Positions 28,745-37,893 of a stretch of DNA of 64,000 nt are shown piece by piece; the stretch's first letter is position 1, and each line of letters starts with the position of its first letter. Made by a program: the position numbers and the translations under genes. The notes beneath the pieces are model-generated. The model had not been told where the DNA came from. It saw only the letters and a program-made list of their open reading frames with translations, and ran no database searches. Source of the DNA: Tyzzerella sp. (lineage in GTDB: Bacteria; Bacillota; Clostridia; Lachnospirales; Lachnospiraceae). The stretch is taken from assembly GCA_017416155.1 (NCBI GenBank), contig JAFQDE010000019.1:1-64000 (forward strand). The letters run 5' to 3'.

Positions 28745-30412
28745 CTAAATATGGAAACATCCACCACCGATAAACTCTTTGAGCAAGGAATTTGTTGGCA
28801 CATGTTCACTTCCAACTCCCACAAAATAATCTAAGAACTTAAGCAGACGCTTAGCTTCAATATATTCCTCGCAGTCCTTCTCGATTCCAAATAAAACAGG
28901 CTCTGCATACTGCTTGAGTACAGCAAGTTCATAAATTAATGCTGAATTAAACATCACATCTGCTTCTTCCTGATATGGGAAGATATTTTCTTCTTCTCCT
29001 CTGCGAACAGACGGCCACATGGCAATTGTCTGTTTTGCAGTAGTTCCCCGTGTTCTCGCATCACGCACCATACGACGAAGAAGTCTTCCATCCGTGGTTG
29101 GAATGCGGTTATGCTCGTCTATATTAAGCTGGGTTAATGCACTAATATAGATTTTAAATTTATTCTCTTTTGCCAGACGATATGTTAATTTATCGTTTAA
29201 ACAGTGAATGCCCTCAATGACAAGCACATCCTGCTCACCCAGTTTCTTCGGTGGCATAATGTACTCTTGCCTTCCAATTTTAAAATTAAAAGTAGGAAGC
29301 ATAACTTCTTTACCTGCTAGCAAATCTGTCATGTCCTGATTGAATTTTTCCACATCAATAGCTTCCAGACACTCGAAATTATATTTACCGTCTTTGTCCT
29401 TTGGCGTCTTTTCACGATCTACAAAATAATTATCCACCGCAATCGGATGTGGAATCATACCATGTGCACGAAGTTGAATCGATAAACGATGGGAAAATGT
29501 TGTCTTACCGGAAGACGACGGACCTGCAATAAGTATAAACTTCACGCCCGGTCGGTCCGCAATTGTTCTGGCGATATCACCAATCTTCTTCTCCTGAAGA
29601 GCTTCCTGCACAAGAATCGTCTCTTGGATTCTGCCCTTTGTAATCTCTTCATTCAAGTCCGCAACTGTCTGAATCCCCATCATATCGCCCCACTTACTGG
29701 ACTCATTCAGCACTTGGAACAGTTTGTGACGAGGTTTAAATGGTGGCACAACGGTCGGCGCAGTTTCCTCCGGCATTTGGATAACAAATCCTTCGCCATA
29801 CACGTGTAATTCGAAATATGGCAAATACGATGCATCTGGCACCATATAACCATAATAATAATCCTCAAATTCATTCATGCTGTAGATGTTGACCTTCGAA
29901 ACACGACGATATTCAAATAGTCGCTCTTTATCATGCATTCCATGCTTACGGAACAAAGCAACCGCTTCATCTGTGTGAACACTTCTTTTCTTGATTGGCA
30001 TCTTTGCCTCTATCATTTCATGCATGCGTTCCTTCACCTTTGCAAGAAATGCTTCATCTACCACTACGTTTCCGACAACGGTACAATAATATCCCTTACT
30101 CACCGAAAAATCAATTCTCACTTTACATGCATCATCATGTCCGCAAATATCATGTATGGCTTTCACCATCATCAGACACATACTTCTCTTATATGTCTTA
30201 TTTCCAACGGAATCTCCAAGTGTAACAAATGTCAGATTGCAGTCTTTCTTTAGTGTCTTTTTCAATTCAAAGAGTCTGTAATTCTCGCATCCAAGAACAA
30301 TGCGATGTTCATACTGCTCTTGAAAATCTTTTGCAATGGTTTCAAAAGTTGTACCTTCTTCGTACTGACGCACAACATCATTAACTCGTACCTGATACTT
30401 TTTCACTTCCAT
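28745..30412 (-). CDS. nucleoside kinase-like protein with TGS and ThrRS-type N-terminal domains
   Basis: A 555-residue protein combining an N-terminal TGS-like domain (about 1-60, VNDVVRQYEEGTTFETIAKDF), a second domain resembling the threonyl-tRNA synthetase SAD region, and a C-terminal uridine-kinase/phosphoribulokinase-type P-loop domain with GPSSSGKTTFSHRL (Walker A, about 285) and VLVIEGIHCLND. The actual substrate of this family is not known; annotation as uridine kinase would overstate the evidence. GAGGAGGG with 7 bases to the ATG at 30412 decides the start over an upstream ATG at 30442. Confidence 0.88.
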   Translation of the reverse strand: MEVKKYQVRVNDVVRQYEEGTTFETIAKDFQEQYEHRIVLGCENYRLFELKKTLKKDCNLTFVTLGDSVGNKTYKRSMCLMMVKAIHDICGHDDACKVRIDFSVSKGYYCTVVGNVVVDEAFLAKVKERMHEMIEAKMPIKKRSVHTDEAVALFRKHGMHDKERLFEYRRVSKVNIYSMNEFEDYYYGYMVPDASYLPYFELHVYGEGFVIQMPEETAPTVVPPFKPRHKLFQVLNESSKWGDMMGIQTVADLNEEITKGRIQETILVQEALQEKKIGDIARTIADRPGVKFILIAGPSSSGKTTFSHRLSIQLRAHGMIPHPIAVDNYFVDREKTPKDKDGKYNFECLEAIDVEKFNQDMTDLLAGKEVMLPTFNFKIGRQEYIMPPKKLGEQDVLVIEGIHCLNDKLTYRLAKENKFKIYISALTQLNIDEHNRIPTTDGRLLRRMVRDARTRGTTAKQTIAMWPSVRRGEEENIFPYQEEADVMFNSALIYELAVLKQYAEPVLFGIEKDCEEYIEAKRLLKFLDYFVGVGSEHVPTNSLLKEFIGGGCFHI

Positions 30413-30445
30413 CTCGATTCCCTCCTCTATTTGATTAAACACAAT

Positions 30446-31222
30446 TTACACCAATTGAAATGGGTGTTTCTTCGGTGCAGTAACAATATCTACACCTTGT
30501 ATTTTTTCTCGAAGATATTCTGACACATCTTTAATAAATATATGTTCAAGACCATAGTGTCCTGCGTCAATAATCGCCATTCCCTGTGCAACTGCATCAA
30601 TGCCCTCATGGTGGTCAATCTCTGCCGTCACAAACACATCTGCACCTTTTGCCATGGCAAACTCCGTCATATGTTTTCCAGAACCCGGTGAGATAGCAAC
30701 ACGTTTCACCTTTTTATCCAAGTCACCGAACGCCTTGACTCCATCTAATTCAAATTTCTCTTTTATAAGTTCACAGCATTCTCTCAATGACAGCTCTTTT
30801 GCAAGCATTCCGACTCTTCCGATTCCTTCCATCTGCTCTGAATCTGTTACTTCTAACACATCCATATCACTCAGCCCTAAGATATCACCGGACAATGCCG
30901 CCATGCCAAGCACATCATAATTGGTATGCATGGCGTAATAGGAAATATCGTGCTGTAATAGCTTTACAACACGACCTCCGATAAAACACTCATCTGTAAT
31001 TTGCTTTAGTGGGGAGAATAATAATGGGTGATGCGTAATCAGCATATCAGCACTTAGCGCGATCGCCTCATCTATCACCTCGTTAGTTGCATCCAGTGCC
31101 ACATAGATTGTCTTAACATCCTTATCCATGCGACCAACCAGCAGACCAACATTATCCCATTCAAGGGCTGCATGCTTTGGATATGTAGCTTCAATCACTT
31201 TCATAATATCTCTGCAAAGCAT
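30446..31222 (-). CDS. Nif3-like dinuclear metal centre protein
   Basis: Hexameric metal-binding protein of the Nif3/YqfO family, 258 residues. Metal-site blocks are ITHHPLLF (about 66-73), the TNYD block near AMHTNYDVLG, and the late DAGHYGLEH. The role is unclear (a GTP cyclohydrolase-like activity has been discussed for the family). GAGGAA 7 bases before the ATG at 31222 decides the start, which overlaps the end of trmK by 32 bp. The trmK-nif3 pair after rpoD is a usual Firmicute order. Confidence 0.92.
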   Translation of the reverse strand: MLCRDIMKVIEATYPKHAALEWDNVGLLVGRMDKDVKTIYVALDATNEVIDEAIALSADMLITHHPLLFSPLKQITDECFIGGRVVKLLQHDISYYAMHTNYDVLGMAALSGDILGLSDMDVLEVTDSEQMEGIGRVGMLAKELSLRECCELIKEKFELDGVKAFGDLDKKVKRVAISPGSGKHMTEFAMAKGADVFVTAEIDHHEGIDAVAQGMAIIDAGHYGLEHIFIKDVSEYLREKIQGVDIVTAPKKHPFQLV

Positions 31223-31892
31223 ACTCAATTTCCTCCAGTTCTTCCTTTATTTCTTTTCTGCGTACTTCGATGTGAAGTCCGTCTTCCTTTTGTATATTTT
31301 GCAAAATCATCTTCTTTGTCTGTTTTTCTTTTTCCAGAAATGCCTTGAGAACAGGATGCTTCTGTGAAAGTAGGAACTTCCCATATCGAAACTCTATTGC
31401 ATGATACGTATCAGATGCTCCGTTTATTACTTTCATCATCGGATAAAACTTACCATCCTCCATCACCATATCCTCGGCAACAACACAATATCCTTGTTCA
31501 AACAGATATTCCCTGACTTTGTAAAGTTCAGACTGTGGCTGGATAACAAATTCTGTAAGGCTTTTAAAAATATGTTTTCCTTCTTCAAGAATCTTGATTA
31601 TCAGCGCTCCACCCATACCTGCAATGACAACTGCTTCGCATTCCCCTACTTTTAACTGCTTTACACCGTCTGATAGCCTTGTCTCAATCTGATTCTCTAA
31701 TCTATGCTCAGTAATATGCTCTTTTGCTCGAAGAAGCGGTCCTTGATTCACATCCATCGCAAATGCTTTTTTACTTTTTTCTGTCTCTATCAAATATATG
31801 GGAATATACCCATGGTCCGTTCCGACGTCAGCAACCACCAACCCTACGCTGACAAGGTCGGCAACTGCCTGCAATCTCTTTGATAATTCCAT
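31191..31892 (-). CDS. trmK: tRNA (adenine(22)-N1)-methyltransferase
   Basis: S-adenosylmethionine-dependent enzyme making m1A22 in tRNA. The 233-residue protein starts with the family signature LSKRLQAVADLV, followed by SAM motif I VVADVGTDHGYIPIYLI (about 19-35), VVIAGMGGALIIKIL (motif IV, about 88) and QPQSELYKVREYL; the C-terminal third is a lysine/glutamate-rich coiled coil. It starts 8 bp after rpoD, inside the rpoD-trmK-nif3 cluster. Confidence 0.95.
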   Translation of the reverse strand: MELSKRLQAVADLVSVGLVVADVGTDHGYIPIYLIETEKSKKAFAMDVNQGPLLRAKEHITEHRLENQIETRLSDGVKQLKVGECEAVVIAGMGGALIIKILEEGKHIFKSLTEFVIQPQSELYKVREYLFEQGYCVVAEDMVMEDGKFYPMMKVINGASDTYHAIEFRYGKFLLSQKHPVLKAFLEKEKQTKKMILQNIQKEDGLHIEVRRKEIKEELEEIEYALQRYYESD

Positions 31893-31900
31893 AGATACTC

Positions 31901-33019
31901 CTAGTCTAAATAATCACGCAATTTACGGCTTCTGCTTGGATGACGAAGTTTTCTGAGTGCTTTCGCCTCAATCTGACGAATACGCTCACGGGTAACATCA
32001 AATTCCTTTCCAACTTCCTCTAACGTTCTGGCACGTCCATCATTCATACCAAAGCGCAGACGAAGAACTTTCTGTTCTCTTTCTGTCAAAGTCTCTAACA
32101 CTTCATTTAATTGTTCCTTAAGAAGTGTTGCTGCTGCTGCCTCAGCAGGTACCGGAACATTATCATCCTGAATGAAATCTCCCAAATGGCTATCTTCTTC
32201 CTCACCGATTGGTGTCTCTAAAGAAACAGGTTCTTGAGAAATTTTCAAAATCTCACGCACACGTTCTACAGGCATGTCCAATTCTTCTGCGATTTCTTCC
32301 GGAGATGGCTCGCGTCCCAATTCCTGCAACAGTTGTCTTGATACACGAATTAATTTATTAATCGTCTCTACCATGTGTACCGGAATACGAATAGTCCTCG
32401 CCTGGTCAGCAATGGCACGTGTAATTGCCTGACGAATCCACCATGTCGCATAAGTACTGAATTTAAATCCTTTTTGATAATCAAATTTTTCAACTGCTTT
32501 GATAAGACCAAGGTTACCTTCCTGAATCAAGTCCAAGAATAGCATACCACGTCCTACATAGCGCTTTGCAATGCTGACAACTAGTCGGAGATTCGCCTCC
32601 GCAAGTCTCTTCTTGGCGTCCTCATCACCATCTGACATACGTTTTGCTAATTCAATCTCTTCGTCAGCACTTAAAAGTGGTACTTTACCGATTTCCTTCA
32701 AATACATGCGGACTGGGTCCTCGATGCTGACACCTTCCGGGACAGACAAATCAATCTTCTCCATGTCAACTTCATCTTCTTCTGACAGAATCAGATCTAC
32801 ATCATCCGGAATTTCCTCTTCTACCTCCGGAGTAATTCTGAGCACATCAATCCCCTGGGTTTCAACATACTCCAACACTTTATCCATTTGTTCTGCTTCC
32901 AGCTCCATGTCTGAGAAAACATCATTGATTTCATTAATTTCAAGGGTATTCTTTTTTTTCTTTCCCATATTAACCAATGTTTTCAGTTTTTCCTCAAATT
33001 TAATAGCTTGTTCTTCCAT
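31901..33019 (-). CDS. rpoD: primary RNA polymerase sigma factor
   Basis: Housekeeping sigma-70 (SigA) factor, about 372 residues. A short acidic region 1.1 is followed by region 1.2 ([16 protein letters not shown]), region 2 ([32 protein letters not shown] reading the -10 element), region 3 ([17 protein letters not shown]) and region 4.2 with the helix-turn-helix [33 protein letters not shown]. The ATG at 33019 is 11 bases from GGAGG; an upstream in-frame ATG at 33037 has no site, so the start is uncertain by six codons. It is co-oriented with dnaG 40 bp upstream. Confidence 0.97.
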   Translation of the reverse strand: MEEQAIKFEEKLKTLVNMGKKKKNTLEINEINDVFSDMELEAEQMDKVLEYVETQGIDVLRITPEVEEEIPDDVDLILSEEDEVDMEKIDLSVPEGVSIEDPVRMYLKEIGKVPLLSADEEIELAKRMSDGDEDAKKRLAEANLRLVVSIAKRYVGRGMLFLDLIQEGNLGLIKAVEKFDYQKGFKFSTYATWWIRQAITRAIADQARTIRIPVHMVETINKLIRVSRQLLQELGREPSPEEIAEELDMPVERVREILKISQEPVSLETPIGEEEDSHLGDFIQDDNVPVPAEAAAATLLKEQLNEVLETLTEREQKVLRLRFGMNDGRARTLEEVGKEFDVTRERIRQIEAKALRKLRHPSRSRKLRDYLD

Positions 33020-33058
33020 GTGGTATCCATCCTCCATAAACTTGTTTATATTTTATCC

Positions 33059-34831
33059 TCAATCAATAGAAATATGCAATTTTTGCAAGTCCTGCAAGCT
33101 TCTTTTTGCTTCCATGATTTTTTGTAATCCCATAATATCCGTCGGTTCAAGCTTCCTTGACGCTTCCTCAACGCTGTGACTCTTCACACGAATAATAGTC
33201 TCTTTTAAAGCTTTTTCCTGTTCTGCCCTTGTTTCTAATCTCTGAATTCTTGTATTGAATAAAGATGCAACTTCTCGATGCTCTTCTTCATCCGTAAAAT
33301 GATTCATGACCTTAGCAGGAACCAGATTACCTTCTTCATATTGTTCATATAGAAGTTCAGCAACCGTCTGATACAATTCTTTGGTGAAATCCTGTGGTGT
33401 AATATACTTTTTAATCCACTTGAAAATCTGCTCGCTCTCAATCAGCCAAGTCAGCAGAATCTTCTGCGATTGAAGATTGCCATCTTCCTTGCCACGCTCT
33501 TTCCCGAGCGCCTGTTTCGGCTTTGTCGCAGGAGTGGCTTGTCCTATCTTAATTGCCGTCTTCGCAACCAGTTTTCGAAGACTCTCAACGCTGATATGAT
33601 ATTTTTCCGCAACAGCCTCAATATAATTATTTCGCTCTATCTCTTCTTCAAATTCAGTCAAACGCTTCGCTGCTTCATTGAAGAAGCTTGTCTTACCCTC
33701 CGGAGAATTCATATCATAATCCCGCTCCAATATCTCAAGCGAAAATAAGAATCCATTTCTTGCTTTATTAATGCGCTCCTCAAATGCTTCCGCACCCAAA
33801 TTCTTTATAAATTCATCCGGATCTTTGTACGGGTCCATGCGAATAATCTTTGCCGTAATTCCTGCTTCCTTTAATATAGGAAGCGCTCGTAGTGCCGCTT
33901 TCGTACCGGCGCCATCACTATCAAAGGTCAGATACACCTCATTTACATATCTCTTAATCAGAGTAGCATGTCCCGGTGTAAACGCTGTCCCAAGCGATGC
34001 AACTGCGTTTGTAAAACCTGCCTGGTGAAGCGCAATCACATCCATATAACCTTCACATATCAAAAAATAACTCTTTCTCGACGTTCTTGCTCGATTCAAT
34101 CCATACAGGTTCCGGCTCTTGTCGAAAATCTCCGTCTCCGGAGAGTTCAGATACTTGGGCTCACCCTCTCCCATCACTCGACCACCAAACCCTATTACTC
34201 GATTGTTTGCATCCATAATCGGAAACATCACACGGTTCCAAAACTTGTCATATACACCCTTTTCACTTGCACTGATAAGTCCTGCCTTCACGAGGAGTTC
34301 GTCCGAATAGCCTTTTGTTTTTAAATATTTGTACAAATCATCACTATATTTATTGGAATATCCCAACCCAAATGCGGTAATTGTCTCCTCGCTCAATCCA
34401 CGCCTTATCAAATATGTATGCGCATGCTTTGCATGCTCCGTCTTCAACTGTGCGTAAAAATACTTTGCCGCCAATTTGTTAATCTCAAGCAAGGTAGCCT
34501 TCAGGTTAGCCTTTTGCTTTGCTTCCTCTGAATACTCCACCTCCGGTATATCTACGCCTGCACGCTCTGCAAGTAACTTCACTGCTTCGGCGAAAGTGTA
34601 ATTCTCATACTCCATGATAAATGTAATAACATTTCCACCGGCACCGCAACCAAAACAATAATACATCTGTTTCTGTCGACTCACTGAAAAAGAAGGTGAT
34701 TTCTCGTTGTGGAACGGGCAAAGTCCAAAATAGGAGCTTCCCTTTTTCTGTAACTTCACATATCCGGAAATGACATCTACGATATCGTTTCGTTGTCTGA
34801 TTTCTTCAATTAACTCCTCTGAAAAGTACAT
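33059..34831 (-). CDS. dnaG: DNA primase
   Basis: Synthesises RNA primers for DNA replication. The 590 residues begin with the CHC2 zinc-binding domain (CPFHNEKSPSFSVS ... YYCFGCGAGG, about 38-65), then the catalytic core with Toprim motif (LICEGYMDVIALHQAG, about 258, and TFDSDGAG about 305), and a C-terminal helicase-binding domain. It heads the dnaG-rpoD-trmK-nif3 cluster, the classical macromolecular synthesis arrangement. AAGGAGAA precedes the ATG. Confidence 0.97.
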   Translation of the reverse strand: MYFSEELIEEIRQRNDIVDVISGYVKLQKKGSSYFGLCPFHNEKSPSFSVSRQKQMYYCFGCGAGGNVITFIMEYENYTFAEAVKLLAERAGVDIPEVEYSEEAKQKANLKATLLEINKLAAKYFYAQLKTEHAKHAHTYLIRRGLSEETITAFGLGYSNKYSDDLYKYLKTKGYSDELLVKAGLISASEKGVYDKFWNRVMFPIMDANNRVIGFGGRVMGEGEPKYLNSPETEIFDKSRNLYGLNRARTSRKSYFLICEGYMDVIALHQAGFTNAVASLGTAFTPGHATLIKRYVNEVYLTFDSDGAGTKAALRALPILKEAGITAKIIRMDPYKDPDEFIKNLGAEAFEERINKARNGFLFSLEILERDYDMNSPEGKTSFFNEAAKRLTEFEEEIERNNYIEAVAEKYHISVESLRKLVAKTAIKIGQATPATKPKQALGKERGKEDGNLQSQKILLTWLIESEQIFKWIKKYITPQDFTKELYQTVAELLYEQYEEGNLVPAKVMNHFTDEEEHREVASLFNTRIQRLETRAEQEKALKETIIRVKSHSVEEASRKLEPTDIMGLQKIMEAKRSLQDLQKLHISID

Positions 34832-34900
34832 GTCATTCTCCTTCCTTCTAATTTATAAATCCTTACTCTTATAATATTCGACAAAACCTTCTGATTTCCT

Positions 34901-35908
34901 TTAAATTTTCCAAGATTCCGGAATAAAAATTTTTTGGAACATTTTTACAGCGTAATTATCAGTCATTCCTGCAATATAATCACAGATTACCTGCTCTTTT
35001 GTATCCCCGTTCGCCTTCATGAGTCTCAGATATTCCTCCGGCAACATTTCAATATGCTCCATATAATGTCCATACAGTTTCTTCATCATTTCAACTGCCT
35101 TGTTTTCCTCACCCTTTGCAACCGGATTGCGGTATACATTATCAAACATGAATTTTCGAAGTCCTTGCATTGCCTCATCCACCTCTTCAGACATCTGAAT
35201 AAATGGTTTGTCCATACTATTAATAATCACATCATGTGTAATTCTGTTTAGACGCTCCTTAGTGGAATTGCCTAATATTTTTCTAAACTTTGGTGGAATA
35301 TCTGCCTCTGAAAGAATGCCTCCCCGAATCGCATCATCAATATCATGGTTCACATATGCGATTTTGTCTGACAAACGAACAATTTGTCCTTCAAGAGTCA
35401 TCGGTTCCCCCGCTGTCTGATGTGTCAGAATACCGTCCAACACTTCTCTTGTCAGATTCAGCCCTTGTCCATCCTTTTCCAAATATTCCACTACGCGCAC
35501 ACTTTGCTCATTATGTCTGAAACCATTAGGACATATCTCGTTCAATGCTCTTTCCCCCGCATGTCCGAACGGTGTATGACCCAAGTCGTGTCCTAAACTT
35601 ATTGCCTCTGCCAAATCTTCATTGAGCCGAAGTGCCTTGGCAATTGTACGTGCATTTTGTGACACCTCCAACGTATGTGTCAATCTTGTCCGATAATGGT
35701 CTCCCCACGGCAGTAAGAACACCTGCGTCTTTTGCTTAAGTCTTCTAAAAGACTTACTATGTAAAATACGATCCCTATCTCTCTGAAAAACCGGACGAAG
35801 ATCACATTCAACTTCTTCTCTCTTCCGTCCTTTTGATTCGCTGCTCTTTGTCGCATACGGACTCAAATATTGTAATTCTCTCTGTTCTAATTGTTCTCGG
35901 ATTGTCAT
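34901..35908 (-). CDS. dgt: dGTPase-like HD-domain triphosphohydrolase
   Basis: HD-superfamily enzyme expected to remove triphosphate from dGTP or other dNTPs. The 335-residue protein has FRRLKQKTQVFL near the start and the metal ligands H...HD...D in RTRLTHTLEVSQNARTIAKAL, ISLGHDLGHTPFGHAGE and the later SDKIAYVNHDIDDA. GGGAGG 7 bases before the ATG at 35908 decides the start; the longer reading would include the promoter. It precedes dnaG by 69 bp. Confidence 0.93.
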   Translation of the reverse strand: MTIREQLEQRELQYLSPYATKSSESKGRKREEVECDLRPVFQRDRDRILHSKSFRRLKQKTQVFLLPWGDHYRTRLTHTLEVSQNARTIAKALRLNEDLAEAISLGHDLGHTPFGHAGERALNEICPNGFRHNEQSVRVVEYLEKDGQGLNLTREVLDGILTHQTAGEPMTLEGQIVRLSDKIAYVNHDIDDAIRGGILSEADIPPKFRKILGNSTKERLNRITHDVIINSMDKPFIQMSEEVDEAMQGLRKFMFDNVYRNPVAKGEENKAVEMMKKLYGHYMEHIEMLPEEYLRLMKANGDTKEQVICDYIAGMTDNYAVKMFQKIFIPESWKI

Positions 35909-35936
35909 AATCAAACCTCCCTTGACATCATTATCC

Positions 35937-35965
35937 ATTGTATCATTTATTCTACTAAAACACAA
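35937..35965 (-). promoter_or_regulatory. promoter of dgt
   Basis: Minus strand TTGTGT (complement at 35960-35965), 17 bp, TACAAT (complement at 35937-35942) with TG one base upstream of the -10. Confidence 0.7.
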
Positions 35966-36045
35966 GTTTTCTCGATTGGAATAACTTTATTTTATAGAAT
36001 ACTCTTACTTTCGCCCGAAATAAGGTGACAAAGAATCATTTATAG

Positions 36046-36298
36046 GCATTTTACGGTGCAATGAACATTTTCACGTTTTAAAACCGTAGTTTCAAATAGT
36101 GTGTTATGCATTTTACGGTGCAAATTGGACATCTCGACCACTGCACGGTGAATTTAGGCTATAATTAAGTAATTTCAAAGTAAAAATGCTTGTTTTTACG
36201 GTTTATATTAGAATTTGCCTTCCACACACCGTAATATAACAAAACAAAATCTATTTTCTACGGTGTATTTTTATAAAATAAGTATTTTCACCGTAAAA
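36046..36298. repeat. cluster of four interrupted palindromes (TACGGTG family, E3-E6)
   Basis: Intergenic stretch between the dgt promoter and the tRNA-Leu region, without an open reading frame I believe. Left cores TACGG(T/T)G lie at 36052, 36114, 36197 and 36259; right cores (CACCGTA or a variant) lie at 36082, 36144, 36227 and 36289. Every left-to-right distance is 30 bp. Successive left cores are 62, 83 and 62 bp apart. E3 and E4 share a 16-base left flank GCATTTTACGGTGCAA. Right arms are partly decayed (E4 reads TGCACGGTGAAT). Same element as E1 and E2 at 27.7 and 28.7 kb. Function unknown; see findings. Confidence 0.8.
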
Positions 36299-36320
36299 CC
36301 ACAAAAAACATGTCTTTTAC

Positions 36321-36368
36321 GCAGGAGATGGGGTGCAAGACGTCCAATGGGCGTCTGTTCCGCTCTGC
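36321..36368 (-). pseudogene. probable truncated tRNA-Leu remnant
   Basis: Minus strand begins GCAGAGCGGAACAGACG and ends CCCCATCTCCTGC. These match the 5' acceptor/D-arm (GCAGGAG...CGGAACTGGCAGACG) and the 3' arm (GTCCCATCTCCTGC) of the intact tRNA-Leu 50 bp upstream, with the middle deleted. The shared 12-base end GCAGGAGATGGG is a direct repeat (36321-36332 and 36419-36430). A remnant of a duplicated gene or of an integration event; too short to be functional. Confidence 0.5.
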
Positions 36369-36377
36369 TTCTAACGC

Positions 36378-36407
36378 AAAATGGAGTAGACATTTCGTCT
36401 ACTCCAT
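36378..36407 (-). terminator. terminator after tRNA-Leu
   Basis: Perfect 11-bp stem ATGGAGTAGAC / GTCTACTCCAT with a 5-base loop, followed on the minus strand by TTTTG, 11 bp after the tRNA 3' end. Confidence 0.75.
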
Positions 36408-36417
36408 TTGTGTTAAA

Positions 36418-36502
36418 TGCAGGAGATGGGACTTGAACCCACACAAGCGCATTGCTTACAAGATCCTTAGTCTTGCTCGTCTGCCAGTTCCGACACTCCT
36501 GC
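36418..36502 (-). tRNA. tRNA-Leu (anticodon AAG)
   Basis: Minus strand GCAGGAG ... CTCCTGC acceptor stem with discriminator A, long variable arm typical of class II tRNA, T arm TGGGTTCAAGTCCCA, anticodon stem CAAGA/TCTTG with loop CTAAGGA giving anticodon AAG. The 3' CCA is not encoded. Confidence 0.93.
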
Positions 36503-36541
36503 ATAAACCTCACACGACAATAATAATCATGCAAGATTCAG

Positions 36542-36616
36542 TCGGGGTGACAGGATTCGAACCTGCGACCTCCTGGTCCCAAACCAGGCGCTCTAGCCAA
36601 GCTGAGCCACACCCCG
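36542..36616 (-). tRNA. tRNA-Pro (anticodon TGG)
   Basis: Minus strand CGGGGTG ... CACCCCG acceptor stem with discriminator A, anticodon stem CCTGG/CCAGG with loop TTTGGGA giving TGG, and T-loop GGTTCGAATCC. Transcribed with tRNA-Leu 39 bp downstream from the promoter at 36648-36676. Confidence 0.95.
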
Positions 36617-36647
36617 TTATATTCTTTTGTTTTCAGCGACAAACCAT

Positions 36648-36676
36648 ATTCTAACGAATCGTTATGGATTTGTCAA
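36648..36676 (-). promoter_or_regulatory. promoter of the tRNA-Pro/tRNA-Leu unit
   Basis: Minus strand consensus TTGACA (complement at 36671-36676), 17 bp, TAGAAT (complement at 36648-36653), 32 bp before tRNA-Pro. Confidence 0.8.
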
Positions 36677-36732
36677 GCGTTTTATTCTAAATTTTTGTTT
36701 TTATTTCGAACTTAGTTCAACCTTTATTTAAC

Positions 36733-36760
36733 ACCCCGAAGGACTTGCATCCCTCGGGGA
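36733..36760 (-). terminator. terminator after infC-rpmI-rplT
   Basis: Minus strand CCCCGAGGGA, 6-base loop, TCCTTCGGGG; tail TGTTAAAT has few consecutive T. It stands 14 bp after the rplT stop. Confidence 0.7.
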
Positions 36761-36773
36761 ATAAATTCGTTTA

Positions 36774-37130
36774 TTAAGCGAGTGCTTTCTTTGCTACTTC
36801 TGCTAATGTTGCAAATCCTTGTGCATCATTTACAGCCATGTCCGCTAAGATTTTTCTGTTAATTTCAACACCTGCTACTTTTAAACCATGCATCAACTTG
36901 CTGTATGATAAACCGTTCATTCTTGCTGCTGCATTGATACGAGCGATCCACAATTGTCTCATCTGACGTTTGCGTTCTTTTCTACCAGCGTATGAAGATG
37001 TCAACGCTCTCATAACTGATTGTTTTGCTACTCTGTATTGTTTTGATCTAGCTCCTCTATAACCTTTAGCGAGCTTTAATGTTCTATTATGTCTTTTCTT
37101 TGCGTTTAATCCGCCTTTAACTCTTGCCAT
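36774..37130 (-). CDS. rplT: 50S ribosomal protein L20
   Basis: Early-binding protein of the large subunit and, in Firmicutes, the repressor of its own infC-rpmI-rplT operon. The 118 residues begin [24 protein letters not shown] (basic N-terminal extension) and include [21 protein letters not shown]. Length and sequence are standard. Last gene of the operon, 27 bp after rpmI. Confidence 0.98.
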   Translation of the reverse strand: MARVKGGLNAKKRHNRTLKLAKGYRGARSKQYRVAKQSVMRALTSSYAGRKERKRQMRQLWIARINAAARMNGLSYSKLMHGLKVAGVEINRKILADMAVNDAQGFATLAEVAKKALA

Positions 37131-37157
37131 GTCCTTCTAATCCTCCTTCTCCAAATC

Positions 37158-37355
37158 TTATAAGTATGGTAATACTTTTTTCATGTTCTTAACATTTGTT
37201 GCATCTGTAATAGTTGCATGTCTAAGATTTCTTTTTCTCTTAGTAGATTTCTTAGTTAAGATATGGCTCTTGTAAGCTTTATTTCTCTTTAATTGACCTG
37301 TTGCTGTTTTTTTGAAGCGCTTTGCAGCTGCTCTATTTGTTTTTAATTTTGGCAT
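37158..37355 (-). CDS. rpmI: 50S ribosomal protein L35
   Basis: Small, very basic ribosomal protein of 65 residues ([17 protein letters not shown] at the start, KRNLRHATI near the end). AAGGAGG lies 8 bases before the ATG; 31 bp after infC. The order infC-rpmI-rplT is the standard one. Confidence 0.98.
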   Translation of the reverse strand: MPKLKTNRAAAKRFKKTATGQLKRNKAYKSHILTKKSTKRKRNLRHATITDATNVKNMKKVLPYL

Positions 37356-37386
37356 GATATGTTCCTCCTTAATATGTTTTCTCTTT

Positions 37387-37893
37387 TTAACGTTTTTCAG
37401 TTAAAACCATGCTAATGCTTCTGCCTTCGAGTTTCGCCGGCTTTTCTACAGATGCAACATCCTTCAACATATCTGCGAAATCATCTAAGATATGTTTGCT
37501 TGTCTGCATGTGAGCCATCTCTCTTCCTCGAAAACGTAAAGTAACTTTTACTTTATCACCTTTTTGAATGAACTTCTTCGCACTGTTTACTTTTGTGTTA
37601 AGGTCGTTCTTATCAATGTTCGGTGAAAGACGTACTTCCTTCACGTCAACAGTTTTTTGTTTTTTCTTTGCTTCTTTTTCTTTTCTTGCCTGTTCGTATC
37701 TGTATTTACCGTAATCGATAATCTTGCAAACAGGTGGTTTTGCTGTTGGAGCAATCTTTACTAAGTCCAATTCAGCTTCCTGAGCCAACTTGAGGGCTTC
37801 TTTTGCTGACATAATTCCTAATTGGTCACCGTTCTCTCCGATAACGCGGACTTCTTTGTCTCTGATCTGCTCATTAATCATTAATTCGCTAAT
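37387..37893 (-). CDS. infC: translation initiation factor IF-3 (ATT start codon)
   Basis: Binds the 30S subunit, keeps 50S away and checks the start codon. The predicted 168-residue protein contains [18 protein letters not shown] at its start, the [22 protein letters not shown] linker and the C-terminal domain ([12 protein letters not shown]). Reading from GGAGG, 9 bases lead to ATT AGC GAA TTA ATG; ATT at 37893 is the likely start because it has the right spacing, whereas the ATG four codons later is 21 bases away. A rare ATT start is the known self-control device of infC in other bacteria. The ATG further upstream (37977) lies in the leader. Confidence 0.93.
   Translation of the reverse strand: MSELMINEQIRDKEVRVIGENGDQLGIMSAKEALKLAQEAELDLVKIAPTAKPPVCKIIDYGKYRYEQARKEKEAKKKQKTVDVKEVRLSPNIDKNDLNTKVNSAKKFIQKGDKVKVTLRFRGREMAHMQTSKHILDDFADMLKDVASVEKPAKLEGRSISMVLTEKR

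Noticed and set aside
36046..36298. CRISPR array
   Set aside because: Shared cores are only 7-12 bp, alternate in orientation, show several mismatches and have no cas genes nearby; true CRISPR repeats are longer and nearly identical.
36271..36534. 87-codon open frame over tRNA-Leu and its flank
   Set aside because: Shadow of the tRNA and terminator hairpin, no ribosome site.
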